The notes: a model not told the origin generated them from the letters alone. Positions 1 to 9,392 are shown, counted from the first letter of the stretch. The stretch: 64,000 nucleotides of DNA from CAYSRJ01 sp964521865 (GCA_964521865.1 CAZFTJ010000005.1:124001-188000), one strand, 5' to 3'. Translations and numbers: made by a program.

Positions 1-787
1 CGTAGCGACCCCCGGTATTATCGACCCGGTCTTCGGAGGACTGACAGGCGGAGCGGAAAATCTCCCCGGCTGGAAGAATACGCCGTTCATGCGAATCATA
101 CACGATACCTTCAACTACCCGGTTTTCGCCCATAACGACGTCACGGCAACCGTGCTCGGGGAGTATACCTACGGGGCCGGAAGGGGGGAAAAAAACATCG
201 TGCTCGCCTCCTTCGGAACAGGCATAGGCGGCGGTATCATAATCGACGGACGGTTGTACGGAGGAGCGGCAGGTTATGCGGGTGAAATCGGGCATCTGGT
301 TACCTCGTTCGGCGGAGAAACATGCGGATGCGGCGTAAAGGGCTGCTGGGAGGCCTATGCCTCCCTCGGCGGTATCGTACGAACGGTCAGAAAGCACCTC
401 AAAGACACATTGAAAAATAGCTCGATATTTACTACAATTACTAAAGCGGACGATGCGGACATCCCCCGGATACTGTTCGATGCGGCGCGCGATGATGATC
501 CGGCTGTGCTTGAAATTGTCGATGAGATCGGAACATACACGGCGGTGGGAGTCGGCAGCCTTATCAATATCCTCAATCCCGAGCTGTTTATAATCGGAGG
601 CGGAATCGCCGAGGCCGGCAGTATCTATCTCGAGGCCATAAAGAGGCACCTTCCGAACTGGACGCTGAAAGATTCGCTCGAAAATGTGGAGGTTGTGCTT
701 GCAAAGCTCGGGTATTCGGCCGGACTGATCGGCGCATCGATACTGGTATTCGAAAATATCAACAGGCTTCATACCCAATCGTCGTAA
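1..787 (+). CDS. ROK-family sugar kinase, 5' truncated by window edge
   Basis: The reading frame is open from base 2, so the N-terminal phosphate-binding part lies outside the window. The visible part has the ROK sugar-kinase signature: an ATP/sugar-site block HNDVTA, the phosphate loop FGTGIGGG, the catalytic-region motif GEIGH and the ROK zinc site CGCGVKGCWE. ROK kinases phosphorylate glucose, N-acetylglucosamine, N-acetylmannosamine or similar sugars in the cytoplasm. No DNA-binding domain is visible in this part, so a kinase is more likely than a ROK repressor, though a repressor helix-turn-helix would sit in the missing N-terminus. Glucokinase is the likeliest single assignment, but the substrate cannot be read from sequence. 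It lies 48 bases before gspD on the same strand. Confidence 0.85.
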   Translation, partial: VATPGIIDPVFGGLTGGAENLPGWKNTPFMRIIHDTFNYPVFAHNDVTATVLGEYTYGAGRGEKNIVLASFGTGIGGGIIIDGRLYGGAAGYAGEIGHLVTSFGGETCGCGVKGCWEAYASLGGIVRTVRKHLKDTLKNSSIFTTITKADDADIPRILFDAARDDDPAVLEIVDEIGTYTAVGVGSLINILNPELFIIGGGIAEAGSIYLEAIKRHLPNWTLKDSLENVEVVLAKLGYSAGLIGASILVFENINRLHTQSS

Positions 788-835
788 AATGGCTTTCATG
801 CCGGTACGATACTTTACACGGAGGCGGCATTTTGA

Positions 836-2524
836 ATGAAAAAGAAAGATAAGGGCGGTCCACGCCGCTTCGCGGCTGAGTATCAAAAAATATCTCGTTC
901 CAAGTTGCTCAGAAAGAGCATTTTTTCCACCCTGCTCATCCTGTCCCTGTCTGCAGGAGCACTGCATGGGGCCGTTTCTCTCAACTTCGACGACGTCGAT
1001 ATTGCCGTTTTTCTGAAGACCATGAGCGAGATAACCGGAAAAAGCTTTGTCATCAGCAACAACGTAAAGGGAACCATCAGCTTTGTCTCGTCAAAGGAGG
1101 TCCCGGCTGACAAAGTGTACGATATTGTTCTTTCAATACTGGCTGCCAAGGGATTCACCGCAGTACCGGGTGAAAACAATGTGGTGCGCATCTTCCCCTC
1201 TCAGGAAGCCCTGAGGATGAGCGGCCGCATCTTCTACGGCACCGGGCCGCCCGAAGAAAAGGTGGAAGGCATCTTCACCCAGATCATCCCGCTCACCTTT
1301 GCAGACGCCGCAACCATACTGAATGCCGTACGCCCGCTCTTCCCGAACGAACTGCTTATAACCGCCTACACCAGAACCAATGCGCTTCTCGTAAACGGCG
1401 ACATGAAGAACATCTCCCTGCTGCTGAATATGGTAAAATTTCTCGATACCGCGCTCCCCACGGAGCAGTCGGATATACACATATACAAACTGGAGAACGC
1501 GAATGCGGAAGAACTGGCTGCAACCCTGTCCGCCCTTGCCAGCAGTATTCCGGTGCAGCAGAAGGAAGCAAAACAAAAGCCGCCGGCAGAACAGTCCGCA
1601 TTCAGCGAGCGGTTCAAGGTGGTCGCCAACAAGGAGACGAACTCTCTCATTATCATCAGCGCGCCTCAGGATTATGAAAAAATCGAAGGGATAATAAAGG
1701 GGCTCGATGTAAAGCGCGATCAGGTGCTCGTGGAGGCTCTCATTGTCGAGATCAGCCTCAACGACGATCAGATATTCGGATTCGACTGGAGCGCCATCAT
1801 CGACACGCCGTACGATGCGGATGCGGTTGCCTCGTCAAACACGGGGCTGTACGCCGAAGGCCTCCAGACCGGGGGGCTGCCGGGCCTCACGGTTGGCCTT
1901 TTGAACGGCACACTGCCGAACGTGTACGCGATACTCAACGCCAACAGGGAGAACACGAATCTGAAGATACTCTCCACCCCGGAAATCGTTACGGTCGACA
2001 ACCACGAGGCGACAATCAACATAAGCGAGCAAATTCCCTTCCTCACGAGCTCGCGGGTCGATGAGCAAAACAATGTGATACAGACATACGACTACAAGGA
2101 CATCGGCATCATTCTCAAGCTGACGCCCCATATCAATAAAAACGGCTATATCACCATGGAGATCGAACAGCAGATAAAGAAACTTGTCGAGAGCACCAGG
2201 ACGCTCGAAAACCCGTCGGTGTACAAGAGAGAGATTACCTCGAAGGTTACCGTAAAAGACGAGCGAACGATCGTTATCGGCGGGCTTATCAGGGATGATG
2301 TCACGAACATCGAACAGAAAGTACCGCTTCTGGGGGACATACCGCTTCTGGGACTGCTCTTCAGAAAACAGATCAAACAGCGCACACGTACGAATCTCCT
2401 CGTGTTTCTCACCCCTCACATCATCACCGAAGATACGGACATAGAGAGGATCACCGAAAAGAAACGGAGCGAGCAGGAACAGTTCGAGCAGGAAAAAAAC
2501 AAGAGGACAAAACCGCGTAAATGA
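836..2524 (+). CDS. gspD: Type II secretion system secretin GspD
   Basis: This is the outer-membrane secretin of a type II secretion (or related pilus-type) machine, forming the exit channel. The 562-residue protein has a basic N-terminus and a hydrophobic signal segment near residues 29-43 with likely cleavage around 45. An N0 domain follows, then KH-like N1/N2 repeats and the C-terminal secretin domain. The signature VPLLGDIPLLG starts at residue 496 and is followed by the conserved final strands ending near LTPHII. The last 30 residues are highly charged and Lys/Glu-rich. It is shorter than many GspD proteins (about 650-700), consistent with fewer N-repeats. A GGAGG ribosome site at 820-824 supports the ATG at 836. 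The stop overlaps the gspE start as ATGA. Confidence 0.93.
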   Translation: MKKKDKGGPRRFAAEYQKISRSKLLRKSIFSTLLILSLSAGALHGAVSLNFDDVDIAVFLKTMSEITGKSFVISNNVKGTISFVSSKEVPADKVYDIVLSILAAKGFTAVPGENNVVRIFPSQEALRMSGRIFYGTGPPEEKVEGIFTQIIPLTFADAATILNAVRPLFPNELLITAYTRTNALLVNGDMKNISLLLNMVKFLDTALPTEQSDIHIYKLENANAEELAATLSALASSIPVQQKEAKQKPPAEQSAFSERFKVVANKETNSLIIISAPQDYEKIEGIIKGLDVKRDQVLVEALIVEISLNDDQIFGFDWSAIIDTPYDADAVASSNTGLYAEGLQTGGLPGLTVGLLNGTLPNVYAILNANRENTNLKILSTPEIVTVDNHEATINISEQIPFLTSSRVDEQNNVIQTYDYKDIGIILKLTPHINKNGYITMEIEQQIKKLVESTRTLENPSVYKREITSKVTVKDERTIVIGGLIRDDVTNIEQKVPLLGDIPLLGLLFRKQIKQRTRTNLLVFLTPHIITEDTDIERITEKKRSEQEQFEQEKNKRTKPRK

Positions 2525-4266
2525 AGACCAAACCGTTCAAACCGCCGAAAAAAACCGCCGAAAGATCCTTCATCGGCCGGAAATTCGGGGAGATCCTCGT
2601 CGCGCTCGGTAAAATCGATGGGCATGAGATGGAAAGCATCCTCATCGTCCAGAAGAATACAACGGTAAGAATCGGCGAATATCTGCTTCAGAGAAATATT
2701 ATCACGGAAGACGACCTCCTTCGCGTGCTCTCGTTCCAGCTCGGAATCGAGTACAACGACGATCTTCCGGCACGCTACAGCCTGATGCTTGCAAGCAGCC
2801 TTTCCAGAGCATTTATCAAGAAGTATACGGTTCTCATCATCGGAGAATCCGACAGCACGGTCGACGTCGCTATCAACGACCCCTTCCAATTCGACGTTAT
2901 CGAGAATATCCGGGTTCTGACCGGGAAAGAGGTGAGGCTCGTTCTGGCAAAGAAACTCGATATTCTGAAACTATCCGATATTCTTGCCGGGGAGAGCGGC
3001 GAGAGCGCCGATCGGGTGATAGAGGATTTGAAGGGGGAACCGGAGGGCATACAGATTCTCGGGGACACGGATGAAACGGGAGAGGACGTGCTCGACCTTG
3101 CCAATGAAGCTCCAATCATAAAGCTCGTGAATTTGATGGTGACCGAGGCGCTGAAGTCACGGGCGAGCGATATTCACATCGAACCTTCGGAGGAGGGCAT
3201 ATCCGTACGCTACCGTATCGACGGGGTCCTGTACAATGTGCTCTCTCCTCCGAAGAAGTACCAGCAGGCGCTCGTTTCCCGGATCAAGATCATGGCGCAT
3301 CTTAATATAGCCGAAAACAGGCTGCCGCAGGACGGAAGAATCAAGATCAAGTACGGGGCAGCCGACGTGGATATTCGGGTATCGATAATCCCCTCAGTCG
3401 TCGGGGAGCGGGTGGTCATGCGGCTTCTGGTAAAGGATGAGAGGCGCTTCAATATCGAAAAACTCGGGCTGAATCGGACGATTTTGGCCCGGTTCCGGGA
3501 CATACTTAAAATCCCCCACGGTATCGTCATAGTCTCCGGACCAACCGGAAGCGGAAAGACCACGACCCTGTATGCAGCCATCAAAGAGATCAACTCTTCC
3601 GAAAAAAACATAATCACAATAGAAGACCCGGTTGAATACCGGATCAAGGGAATCAGCCAGATACAGGTCAATCCGAAAATCGATCTCACTTTCGCACGCG
3701 GGCTCAGGTCTATCCTGCGGCAGGACCCCGAGGTAATAATGGTGGGTGAAATACGCGACCGGGAGACGGCCGAGATCGCCATACAGGCCGCAATGACCGG
3801 GCACCTTGTCTTTTCAACCGTGCATACGAACGATGCCGCGAGCGGCGTGGTTCGTCTGATTGATATGGGTATAGAACCCTACCTCATCTCTTCAACGGTC
3901 AATTGCTTTATTTCCCAGAGGCTGGTCCGTGTTCTCTGCCCGCACTGCAAGAAACAGGTTGTCGTTGCACCTGAAGTGCTCCGCAACGAGGGTATCGACC
4001 CGGACCTGTTCGGCGACCAAAAGGTTTTCTCCGCAACAGGCTGCTCCAAATGCCACAACACAGGGTACATGGACAGGATCGGCATCTACGAGATAATCAG
4101 GGTGGATGAAAAGGTCAGAAAAATGATCGTGGAAAAACGCGATGCATCGTACATACGTGAGCAGTGCATACACTCCGGAATGAAGACAATGCTCGACGAC
4201 GGCATTCGGAAGGTGCTTGACGGAATCACATCTCTTGAGGAAGTAGTGAGGGTCATACGGGAATAA
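2521..4266 (+). CDS. gspE: Type II secretion assembly ATPase GspE with MshEN-type N-terminus
   Basis: This cytoplasmic hexameric ATPase powers pseudopilus assembly. Walker A GPTGSGKTT is at residues 340-348, the Asp/Walker B region QDPEVIMVGEIRD at 401-413, and the tetracysteine zinc module of GspE/PilB uses C473, C476, C508 and C511. The N-terminus holds two 24-residue units, K21-Q44 and R50-Q73, separated by five residues. This matches the layout of the MshEN c-di-GMP-binding domain; unit 1 has Lys for the usual first Arg and unit 2 has Asn for the usual central Gly. Start and stop overlap gspD (ATGA) and gspF (TAATG), implying translational coupling. Confidence 0.94.
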   Translation: MKTKPFKPPKKTAERSFIGRKFGEILVALGKIDGHEMESILIVQKNTTVRIGEYLLQRNIITEDDLLRVLSFQLGIEYNDDLPARYSLMLASSLSRAFIKKYTVLIIGESDSTVDVAINDPFQFDVIENIRVLTGKEVRLVLAKKLDILKLSDILAGESGESADRVIEDLKGEPEGIQILGDTDETGEDVLDLANEAPIIKLVNLMVTEALKSRASDIHIEPSEEGISVRYRIDGVLYNVLSPPKKYQQALVSRIKIMAHLNIAENRLPQDGRIKIKYGAADVDIRVSIIPSVVGERVVMRLLVKDERRFNIEKLGLNRTILARFRDILKIPHGIVIVSGPTGSGKTTTLYAAIKEINSSEKNIITIEDPVEYRIKGISQIQVNPKIDLTFARGLRSILRQDPEVIMVGEIRDRETAEIAIQAAMTGHLVFSTVHTNDAASGVVRLIDMGIEPYLISSTVNCFISQRLVRVLCPHCKKQVVVAPEVLRNEGIDPDLFGDQKVFSATGCSKCHNTGYMDRIGIYEIIRVDEKVRKMIVEKRDASYIREQCIHSGMKTMLDDGIRKVLDGITSLEEVVRVIRE

Positions 4267-5474
4267 TGCCAATCTACGAGTACAGGGCGCTGACACAGGC
4301 AGGCAAGACGCTGCGCGGCATTATCGACGCAGCCGCCGTTGAGGGAGCCTGCGAGAAGCTGAAAAACAGGGGACTTTTTATTCAGGAATTGTCCGAGATG
4401 AAGCGGGGCAAATCTCTGTTTTTACGGTCTCTTTCCTTTACAGGCAGAAAAGCAAAAGCGGCGCAGATTACACGCCAGCTCTCCTTTTTGCTGAGCGCGC
4501 ATATGCCGGTCGTAAATGCACTCGACGGCGTTATCGAGCAGATCGATGACGACGAGCTGAAAAAGGTCATGATCGAAATACGTGAGAAGCTGAAGGAAGG
4601 CAAGAGCCTGTCCCAGGCGTTTTCGGAGTATCCCGACTATTTCAGCAGGATGTACGTAAGCTCGCTGCATGCGGGTGAGGTATCCGGCACCCTCGGTACC
4701 GTGTTTTCCCGCCTGTCGGACATGTACGAAAAAAACCAGGCGCTCATCTCTAAATTGCGGTCATCGCTTACCTATCCCGTCTTCCTGCTCGTTTTTGCAT
4801 GCATCGTCATACTTTTTCTCATTTCCTTTATTGTTCCGACCTTCGCACGCCTGTTCGATGAGTTCGGGCAGGTGCTGCCTCTTCCCACCAGGATTCTTAT
4901 CGGTCTATCGGATCTTTTGAAGACGGCGTGGTGGATTTTTCTCATCGCTGCCGGCACCGGAGCTCTTGTGCTGCGCCGGCTGTACCGGCGTGAAAGTGTA
5001 AAACTCTACTTCAGCCGCCTTGTTTTGAGGCTTCCTGTGGTAAAACGTCTTTTATCGGACACGTTCAGGATACGATTCTCATATACGATGAGCATCATGC
5101 TCGCAAACGGAATCGGGATCATCGAAGCGCTCGAAAACACCATGGGGGTGTTCAAAAACAGGGTTTTTTCCGACATTCTGGTCGGGGCGGTTGAGCGGAT
5201 AAAAAAGGGCGAGCAGCTCTCCAGGGCCCTCTCCCATAACGAGCAGTTCAACGGGGCGCTTCTGGGCATGATACATGCGGGTGAGATGAGCGACAGTGTT
5301 CCTGAAGTGCTCGAGAACATCGCCCGCAACATCGAGGTCGAGCTCGGAGAGCGGATCAATACGCTCACAACACTTGCAGAGCCGGTTCTCATCATGATTA
5401 TCGGCTCCATCGTCGCCTTCACCGTGCTCTCGATTATGCTTCCGATCTTTCAGATCAATCAGATGTTCGGCTGA
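4266..5474 (+). CDS. gspF: Type II secretion inner-membrane platform protein GspF
   Basis: GspF is the polytopic inner-membrane platform protein on which GspE acts. The 402-residue product starts with the usual MPIYEYRAL-type motif and has two homologous T2SSF domains, roughly residues 65-190 and 270-395. The hydrophobic segments are near 170-195, 215-235 and 375-397, as in the family. Length matches typical GspF (about 400). Its ATG overlaps the gspE stop by one base. No pseudopilin gene (gspG-K) follows; the next 370 bases are repeats and then dapF, so the operon visible here is only D-E-F. Confidence 0.93.
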   Translation: MPIYEYRALTQAGKTLRGIIDAAAVEGACEKLKNRGLFIQELSEMKRGKSLFLRSLSFTGRKAKAAQITRQLSFLLSAHMPVVNALDGVIEQIDDDELKKVMIEIREKLKEGKSLSQAFSEYPDYFSRMYVSSLHAGEVSGTLGTVFSRLSDMYEKNQALISKLRSSLTYPVFLLVFACIVILFLISFIVPTFARLFDEFGQVLPLPTRILIGLSDLLKTAWWIFLIAAGTGALVLRRLYRRESVKLYFSRLVLRLPVVKRLLSDTFRIRFSYTMSIMLANGIGIIEALENTMGVFKNRVFSDILVGAVERIKKGEQLSRALSHNEQFNGALLGMIHAGEMSDSVPEVLENIARNIEVELGERINTLTTLAEPVLIMIIGSIVAFTVLSIMLPIFQINQMFG

Positions 5475-5551
5475 CCTTTTTCGGGATACAGGCCGACCGG
5501 GCCGAAGTTTCGTCCGGCATACATCAATCGACGCGTTGTGCGGGCGGGCGT

Positions 5552-5719
5552 CTTATGGTTTTATCCATTAAAATTCTGTTATTATGTACCAGATTTTTTA
5601 AAAGACAATGATCTTTTTCTTGTTCATGACACATTAAGTATTGGGAAATTGCGGTAAAAACCATTAGGCAAGTGTCAGTTTGACCTTTTACGATTGAAAG
5701 TTCACTTGCCTATTTTTTG
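5552..5719 (-). repeat. Dispersed ~165-bp non-coding element, copy 1 (full length)
   Basis: This is one of two well-preserved copies; the other is at 49411-49575 in the opposite orientation. Shared blocks in order are a 10-bp inverted repeat TAGGCAAGTG/CACTTGCCTA (here 5665-5674 and 5703-5712), a TGGTTTTTACC block beside it, a CTGGTACA-type block, and the terminal block GATAAAACCATAA. No open frame is present. It fills most of the 373-base gap between gspF and dapF. Diverged or partial copies are at 47305-47460, 38056-38120 and 56483-56509. It resembles a MITE-like or structured-RNA repeat; no transposase is visible. Confidence 0.7.
5665..5718 (+). terminator. Possible intrinsic terminator formed by the repeat's inverted repeat
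   Basis: The 10-bp arms at 5665-5674 and 5703-5712 are followed directly by a run of six T on the plus strand. The loop is 28 bases, long for a terminator. It could end the gspDEF transcript about 190 bases after the gspF stop. The stem belongs to the dispersed element, so termination may be incidental. Confidence 0.4.
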
Positions 5720-5770
5720 TTCCCGATGTACGTAAAACGACGATATATTACCTGTGCATTTCAATTTTGT

Positions 5771-5816
5771 AATGCCGCCGCCGAGCGGCATTATCCGGAA
5801 GCGAAGTGTCCGGACA
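5771..5816. repeat. REP/BIME-like double palindrome
   Basis: Two adjacent hairpins: arms ATGCCGC (5772-5778) and GCGGCAT (5785-5791), then a pair of TCCGGA arms around a GCGAAGTG-like spacer. The same GCCGCC...GGCGGC and TCCGGA-GCGAAGCG-TCCGGA modules recur in many intergenic gaps of this window. This copy ends about 30 bases before the dapF start. Confidence 0.7.
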
Positions 5817-5847
5817 ACGGTTTATTCAACCGGCGCAGGAGAAACGG

Positions 5848-6690
5848 ATGAACATCGAATTTATAAAGATGCACGGCACCGGAAACGATTATATATACCT
5901 CGACCTTATTAAAAACCGCTACGTTCTCGATTTCGGCGAGCTTGCCCGACGAATGTCTCCCCGGCACTTCGGTATCGGAGCGGACGGTCTGATTTTGATT
6001 ATGGAGAGCGGTACCAGTGACTTTCGCATGAGAATGTTCAATGCCGACGGAAGCGAGGCCGAGATGTGCGGAAACGGTATCCGCTGCCTTGGAAAGTACG
6101 TGTTTGATGCCGGGTATACGAAAAACAGAGAGCTCACAGTAGAAACGAATGCGGGTGAGAAGGCGCTTTCCGTCGTTGAGCTTGACGACTCCGGAAAGGC
6201 TCGTTTACTGCAGGTCGATATGGGCAGGCCGATCCTCGCAGGCCCCGACATACCGGCAGCCTTCGATATGGAACCCGTGGTCGATGTCGAGGTACTCGGC
6301 TACAGGGGCACCGCGGTCAGTATGGGAAATCCGCACTTCGTCACCTTTGTCGATACCGTCGACGATCGTATGGTGCTCACCGACGGACCAAAACTGGAAA
6401 ATGCCGCCGAGTTTCCCAAAAAGGCGAATATAGAATTCGTACAGATCCTCGACCGCCGCACCGTGAAAATGCGGGTCTGGGAGCGGGGAACGGGAGAGAC
6501 CCTCGCCTGCGGTACGGGCGCCTGCGCAGCTGCGGTTGCAGGGGTGCTGTGCGGCCGAACCGAACGCTCGGTTCGGGTCGGGGTTCCCGGCGGCGAGCTC
6601 ACAATCGTATGGAATGAGGACGGCGATGCGGTATCGCTGGCCGGACCTGCGGTCGAAGTTTTTCGCGGTGTGTACGTTCTTAAATCGTAA
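5848..6690 (+). CDS. dapF: Diaminopimelate epimerase
   Basis: DapF interconverts LL- and meso-diaminopimelate, the last step before LysA in lysine synthesis and the source of meso-DAP for peptidoglycan. The cofactor-independent two-base mechanism uses two cysteines, both visible: one in EMCGNGIRC and one in ACGTGACAA. The N-terminal MHGTGNDY block is typical. The ATG at 5848 has AGGAG at 5837-5841 and gives 280 residues, the usual length. A start further upstream would run into the repeat palindrome. Its 3' end overlaps the convergent GGDEF gene by 11 bases. Related genes lysC, lysA and ddl lie elsewhere in the window. Confidence 0.95.
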   Translation: MNIEFIKMHGTGNDYIYLDLIKNRYVLDFGELARRMSPRHFGIGADGLILIMESGTSDFRMRMFNADGSEAEMCGNGIRCLGKYVFDAGYTKNRELTVETNAGEKALSVVELDDSGKARLLQVDMGRPILAGPDIPAAFDMEPVVDVEVLGYRGTAVSMGNPHFVTFVDTVDDRMVLTDGPKLENAAEFPKKANIEFVQILDRRTVKMRVWERGTGETLACGTGACAAAVAGVLCGRTERSVRVGVPGGELTIVWNEDGDAVSLAGPAVEVFRGVYVLKS

Positions 6691-8122
6691 TAATCCTGTT
6701 CTTCCCCTCATGCTTCGCCCTGTACAGAGCTTCGTCCGCCATTTTCATGAGCTCTTCCATGTTCGTTGTATCATCGGGAATGCCCGCTATACCGATACTG
6801 ATGGTTACCTTCACCGTCTTATTTTTAATCGGAATCCTGATCGTCTTTGTTGAAAACAGCGTCATGAGCCGCTGGGAAATTTTAAACGCAAACGACTTTC
6901 CCGTATTCGGCAGCACGATAATGAACTCGTCTCCTCCGTACCTGGCTGGAATATCCGAGCTTCTCACCGACAGGCTTACGCTCCTCGCGAGCTCCTTCAG
7001 CACCAGGTCCCCGATCTGATGGCCGTGCTCGTCGTTCACCGATTTGAAATTATCCACATCGAGCATGATGCAGGCGAGAGGCTCGTCGTAGCGAAGGGCC
7101 CTGTCTACTTCGGACCGCAGGGTCTCGACGAAGTAGCGGAAGTTGTACAGACCGGTCATGGAATCCCGCATGGACAGGTCTTTCACCTTTTCGTAGAGTA
7201 TCGTATTGTGTATGGATACGGCGAGATGCCGCGATATTCGCACGATTCTTCCCTCGAAATCGTAATTATCCGTGTTGCTCGAGGCCGGATCGTTTACATT
7301 GAGAACTCCGATGGTCCTCTCGCCCGATATCAGAGGAACGGAACACGCCACATTGCTCAGGTATTTTTCCCTTCCGCTCTTGTGAAACCGGGATTTCGAA
7401 TAGTCCTTCAGAAATACATAGCGCTTCCGCTTCAGTGCTTCGTACATAACGCTCTCTTTTTCGACCGGAACCATAAAATTGGGAGGGATGTCCGTGTGGT
7501 TTGAAACAAAAAGTCTGAACTCCTGCTCACTCTCATCAAGGGTAAAAATGGTGAATAAACGTGCGCCGAGAAACGCCGAAAGCCTCTCCCGAATAAAAGC
7601 CTTTTTCAGCTCGGCATCTAGAAACTGGTTGAGGTCCTGGGCGAATTCGGCTTCCTGTGAGAGCATCTCCTTCTGACTTGCGGCAGTGTTTATGAGGTTG
7701 AGCAGCTTTTCCCTGTTCTGGCGGAGCCTGTCCTCATCCTCCTTCAATGTCAGAAGCGAACGTATCTTTGCAGAGAGGATTCTGCTGCTGAAAGGCGCGG
7801 CAATAAAATCGTTTGCGCCGTTTTCGATTGCCGTTGCCACGTCCCCTTCGGCCTGCGATACCGAAACTGCGATTATGGGAATATTTTTGAACTCCTCCTG
7901 TGTCCTGATTTTCCTGCAGACGGCTAAACAGGTCTCCGTATCCCTGCCCCGAATGGAAACCAGATCGAGCAGCACGAGATGTATGTGCTTTTTTGATAGA
8001 ATGTCAAAGGCGCCTGTGGAATCGGATGCGCTAAAGATGCCGTACCCCTCACTTGTCAGGGCATCGGTTAAAACGGCCTCCGATTCGACGGCAGGGTGGA
8101 CAAGGAGCAGATTTCTTTTCAT
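6680..8122 (-). CDS. Response-regulator-like diguanylate cyclase (REC-GAF-like-GGDEF)
   Basis: The 480-residue protein should make c-di-GMP in the cytoplasm. The N-terminal 120 residues have a receiver fold with the phospho-acceptor region LVLLDLVS. The acidic pair at the start of the domain reads VHP rather than VDD, and the conserved Lys near its end is Ala (IAAPFSS). The receiver may therefore not be phosphorylated normally. A middle segment (about 150-300) looks like a GAF sensor. The C-terminus is an intact GGDEF domain with YGGDEF and the product-inhibition site RSSD five residues before it. The gene is convergent with dapF and lies 23 bases downstream of the symporter gene, so it may share its transcript. 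Confidence 0.9.
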   Translation of the reverse strand: MKRNLLLVHPAVESEAVLTDALTSEGYGIFSASDSTGAFDILSKKHIHLVLLDLVSIRGRDTETCLAVCRKIRTQEEFKNIPIIAVSVSQAEGDVATAIENGANDFIAAPFSSRILSAKIRSLLTLKEDEDRLRQNREKLLNLINTAASQKEMLSQEAEFAQDLNQFLDAELKKAFIRERLSAFLGARLFTIFTLDESEQEFRLFVSNHTDIPPNFMVPVEKESVMYEALKRKRYVFLKDYSKSRFHKSGREKYLSNVACSVPLISGERTIGVLNVNDPASSNTDNYDFEGRIVRISRHLAVSIHNTILYEKVKDLSMRDSMTGLYNFRYFVETLRSEVDRALRYDEPLACIMLDVDNFKSVNDEHGHQIGDLVLKELARSVSLSVRSSDIPARYGGDEFIIVLPNTGKSFAFKISQRLMTLFSTKTIRIPIKNKTVKVTISIGIAGIPDDTTNMEELMKMADEALYRAKHEGKNRIITI

Positions 8123-8145
8123 AACAGGCCTGTTAAACGTAAGAT

Positions 8146-9366
8146 TTACAGAAAATCCCGCACCCGAACCTTGGCAGCCGGTTCAACCGAACAGGAGACG
8201 ACATATGAAACAGCGGCATTCCCCACAACGTTCGCGAGAGTTTCGATCTGGTAGATTACAGCTGAAATGCCGAGTATCAGTGCATACCCCTCGGCCGGGA
8301 GCTTGATAATATGAGAAAGCACGACGGAGAGCAGTATAAGGCTCCCCTCGGAAAGGCCGTCAAGCTTCAGGCTCGATACTGTAATCAAAAAGACAATTAT
8401 TATCTGAAGGTAGACCGATAGGTAGAGCCCGTAGGCCTGCGTGACAAAAAGAGTAGAGACGCCTGCTGCAACCGCGCTCCCTGAAAGACTGAATGCCGTA
8501 CCGACGGCCGAAACAAGGGTAAACACCTGTCGATCCGTTCCGAGGTTATGCTCGACACATTCGACGAGTGCGGGATACGCCGTATACCCGTTCCCCGATG
8601 CATAGCCGAGCACCGCGGCAGGCAGTACAGCATGTATGAATTTGAACGGGTTCAGCCCCGTTATAATAAATACGAGCAGGGCTTGAACGATAAAAATCTG
8701 GATGAAAGAGCCTGCGACAATAATGAGAACAAGTTTCAGATACGGCATGATGGAAGCTTTCGTCATAAACCCCATCATGTAGCCTACATAGGCGAAAATC
8801 CCTATGGGGAGGAATTCGAGAATAATCACGGTGAGCTTGTGGAGGGTAGAGTCGATGCTTACGACCAGCCCGTGAAACTCATCGGCATCCTCTCTCGCCA
8901 GGATGATGCCGCTGCCGATGATAAAGGAGACGAACACTATCGACAAAACCGCAAATCCGGATTTCAAAAACCCGGCGATACTATCAGGAACGACCGTCTG
9001 TATGAACGCCGCCGTTTCCGGATAGTGAAGTACATTGGGAGATTCAAACGCGCTGATATTCATGCCCGTACCGGGTTTGAGCACATCGCCGAGCACCACA
9101 CCGATTGTTGCGCCCAAGGCGGTGAGAAGAATGAAGTATCCGAGAGATTTGACAAGCACGATAAAGAGCCTTTTCCCCTGCCGTAAAAAAATGACACTCC
9201 GTATGACGGTGAAGAACAGGAGTGGAAATACGAGGAAATTCAGAACACGAAAAAACAGAACACCGCCTGTTCTCAGCGGTTCCAGGAATATCGAGTTGTG
9301 GCCGATATAGCTCCCGATAATAATCCCCATAACAAGACCGGCAATCATTTTAATCCAGAATTTCAC
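8146..9366 (-). CDS. SLC1/DAACS-family dicarboxylate or amino-acid:cation symporter, divergent
   Basis: This inner-membrane protein of 406 residues has about eight hydrophobic segments and two re-entrant regions, as in GltP/DctA-type sodium- or proton-coupled carriers. The family's serine-rich hairpin is replaced by SGNGYTAYP, and the NMDGT substrate/cation motif by SLSGSA at residues 293-298. The substrate is therefore probably not ordinary glutamate, aspartate or C4-dicarboxylate. The start is GTG, giving MKFWIKM. A promoter and an inverted repeat lie immediately upstream. The GGDEF gene follows after 23 bases. Confidence 0.82.
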   Translation of the reverse strand: MKFWIKMIAGLVMGIIIGSYIGHNSIFLEPLRTGGVLFFRVLNFLVFPLLFFTVIRSVIFLRQGKRLFIVLVKSLGYFILLTALGATIGVVLGDVLKPGTGMNISAFESPNVLHYPETAAFIQTVVPDSIAGFLKSGFAVLSIVFVSFIIGSGIILAREDADEFHGLVVSIDSTLHKLTVIILEFLPIGIFAYVGYMMGFMTKASIMPYLKLVLIIVAGSFIQIFIVQALLVFIITGLNPFKFIHAVLPAAVLGYASGNGYTAYPALVECVEHNLGTDRQVFTLVSAVGTAFSLSGSAVAAGVSTLFVTQAYGLYLSVYLQIIIVFLITVSSLKLDGLSEGSLILLSVVLSHIIKLPAEGYALILGISAVIYQIETLANVVGNAAVSYVVSCSVEPAAKVRVRDFL

Positions 9367-9392
9367 ATCCCGCCCCTTGATTTATTTGGACA

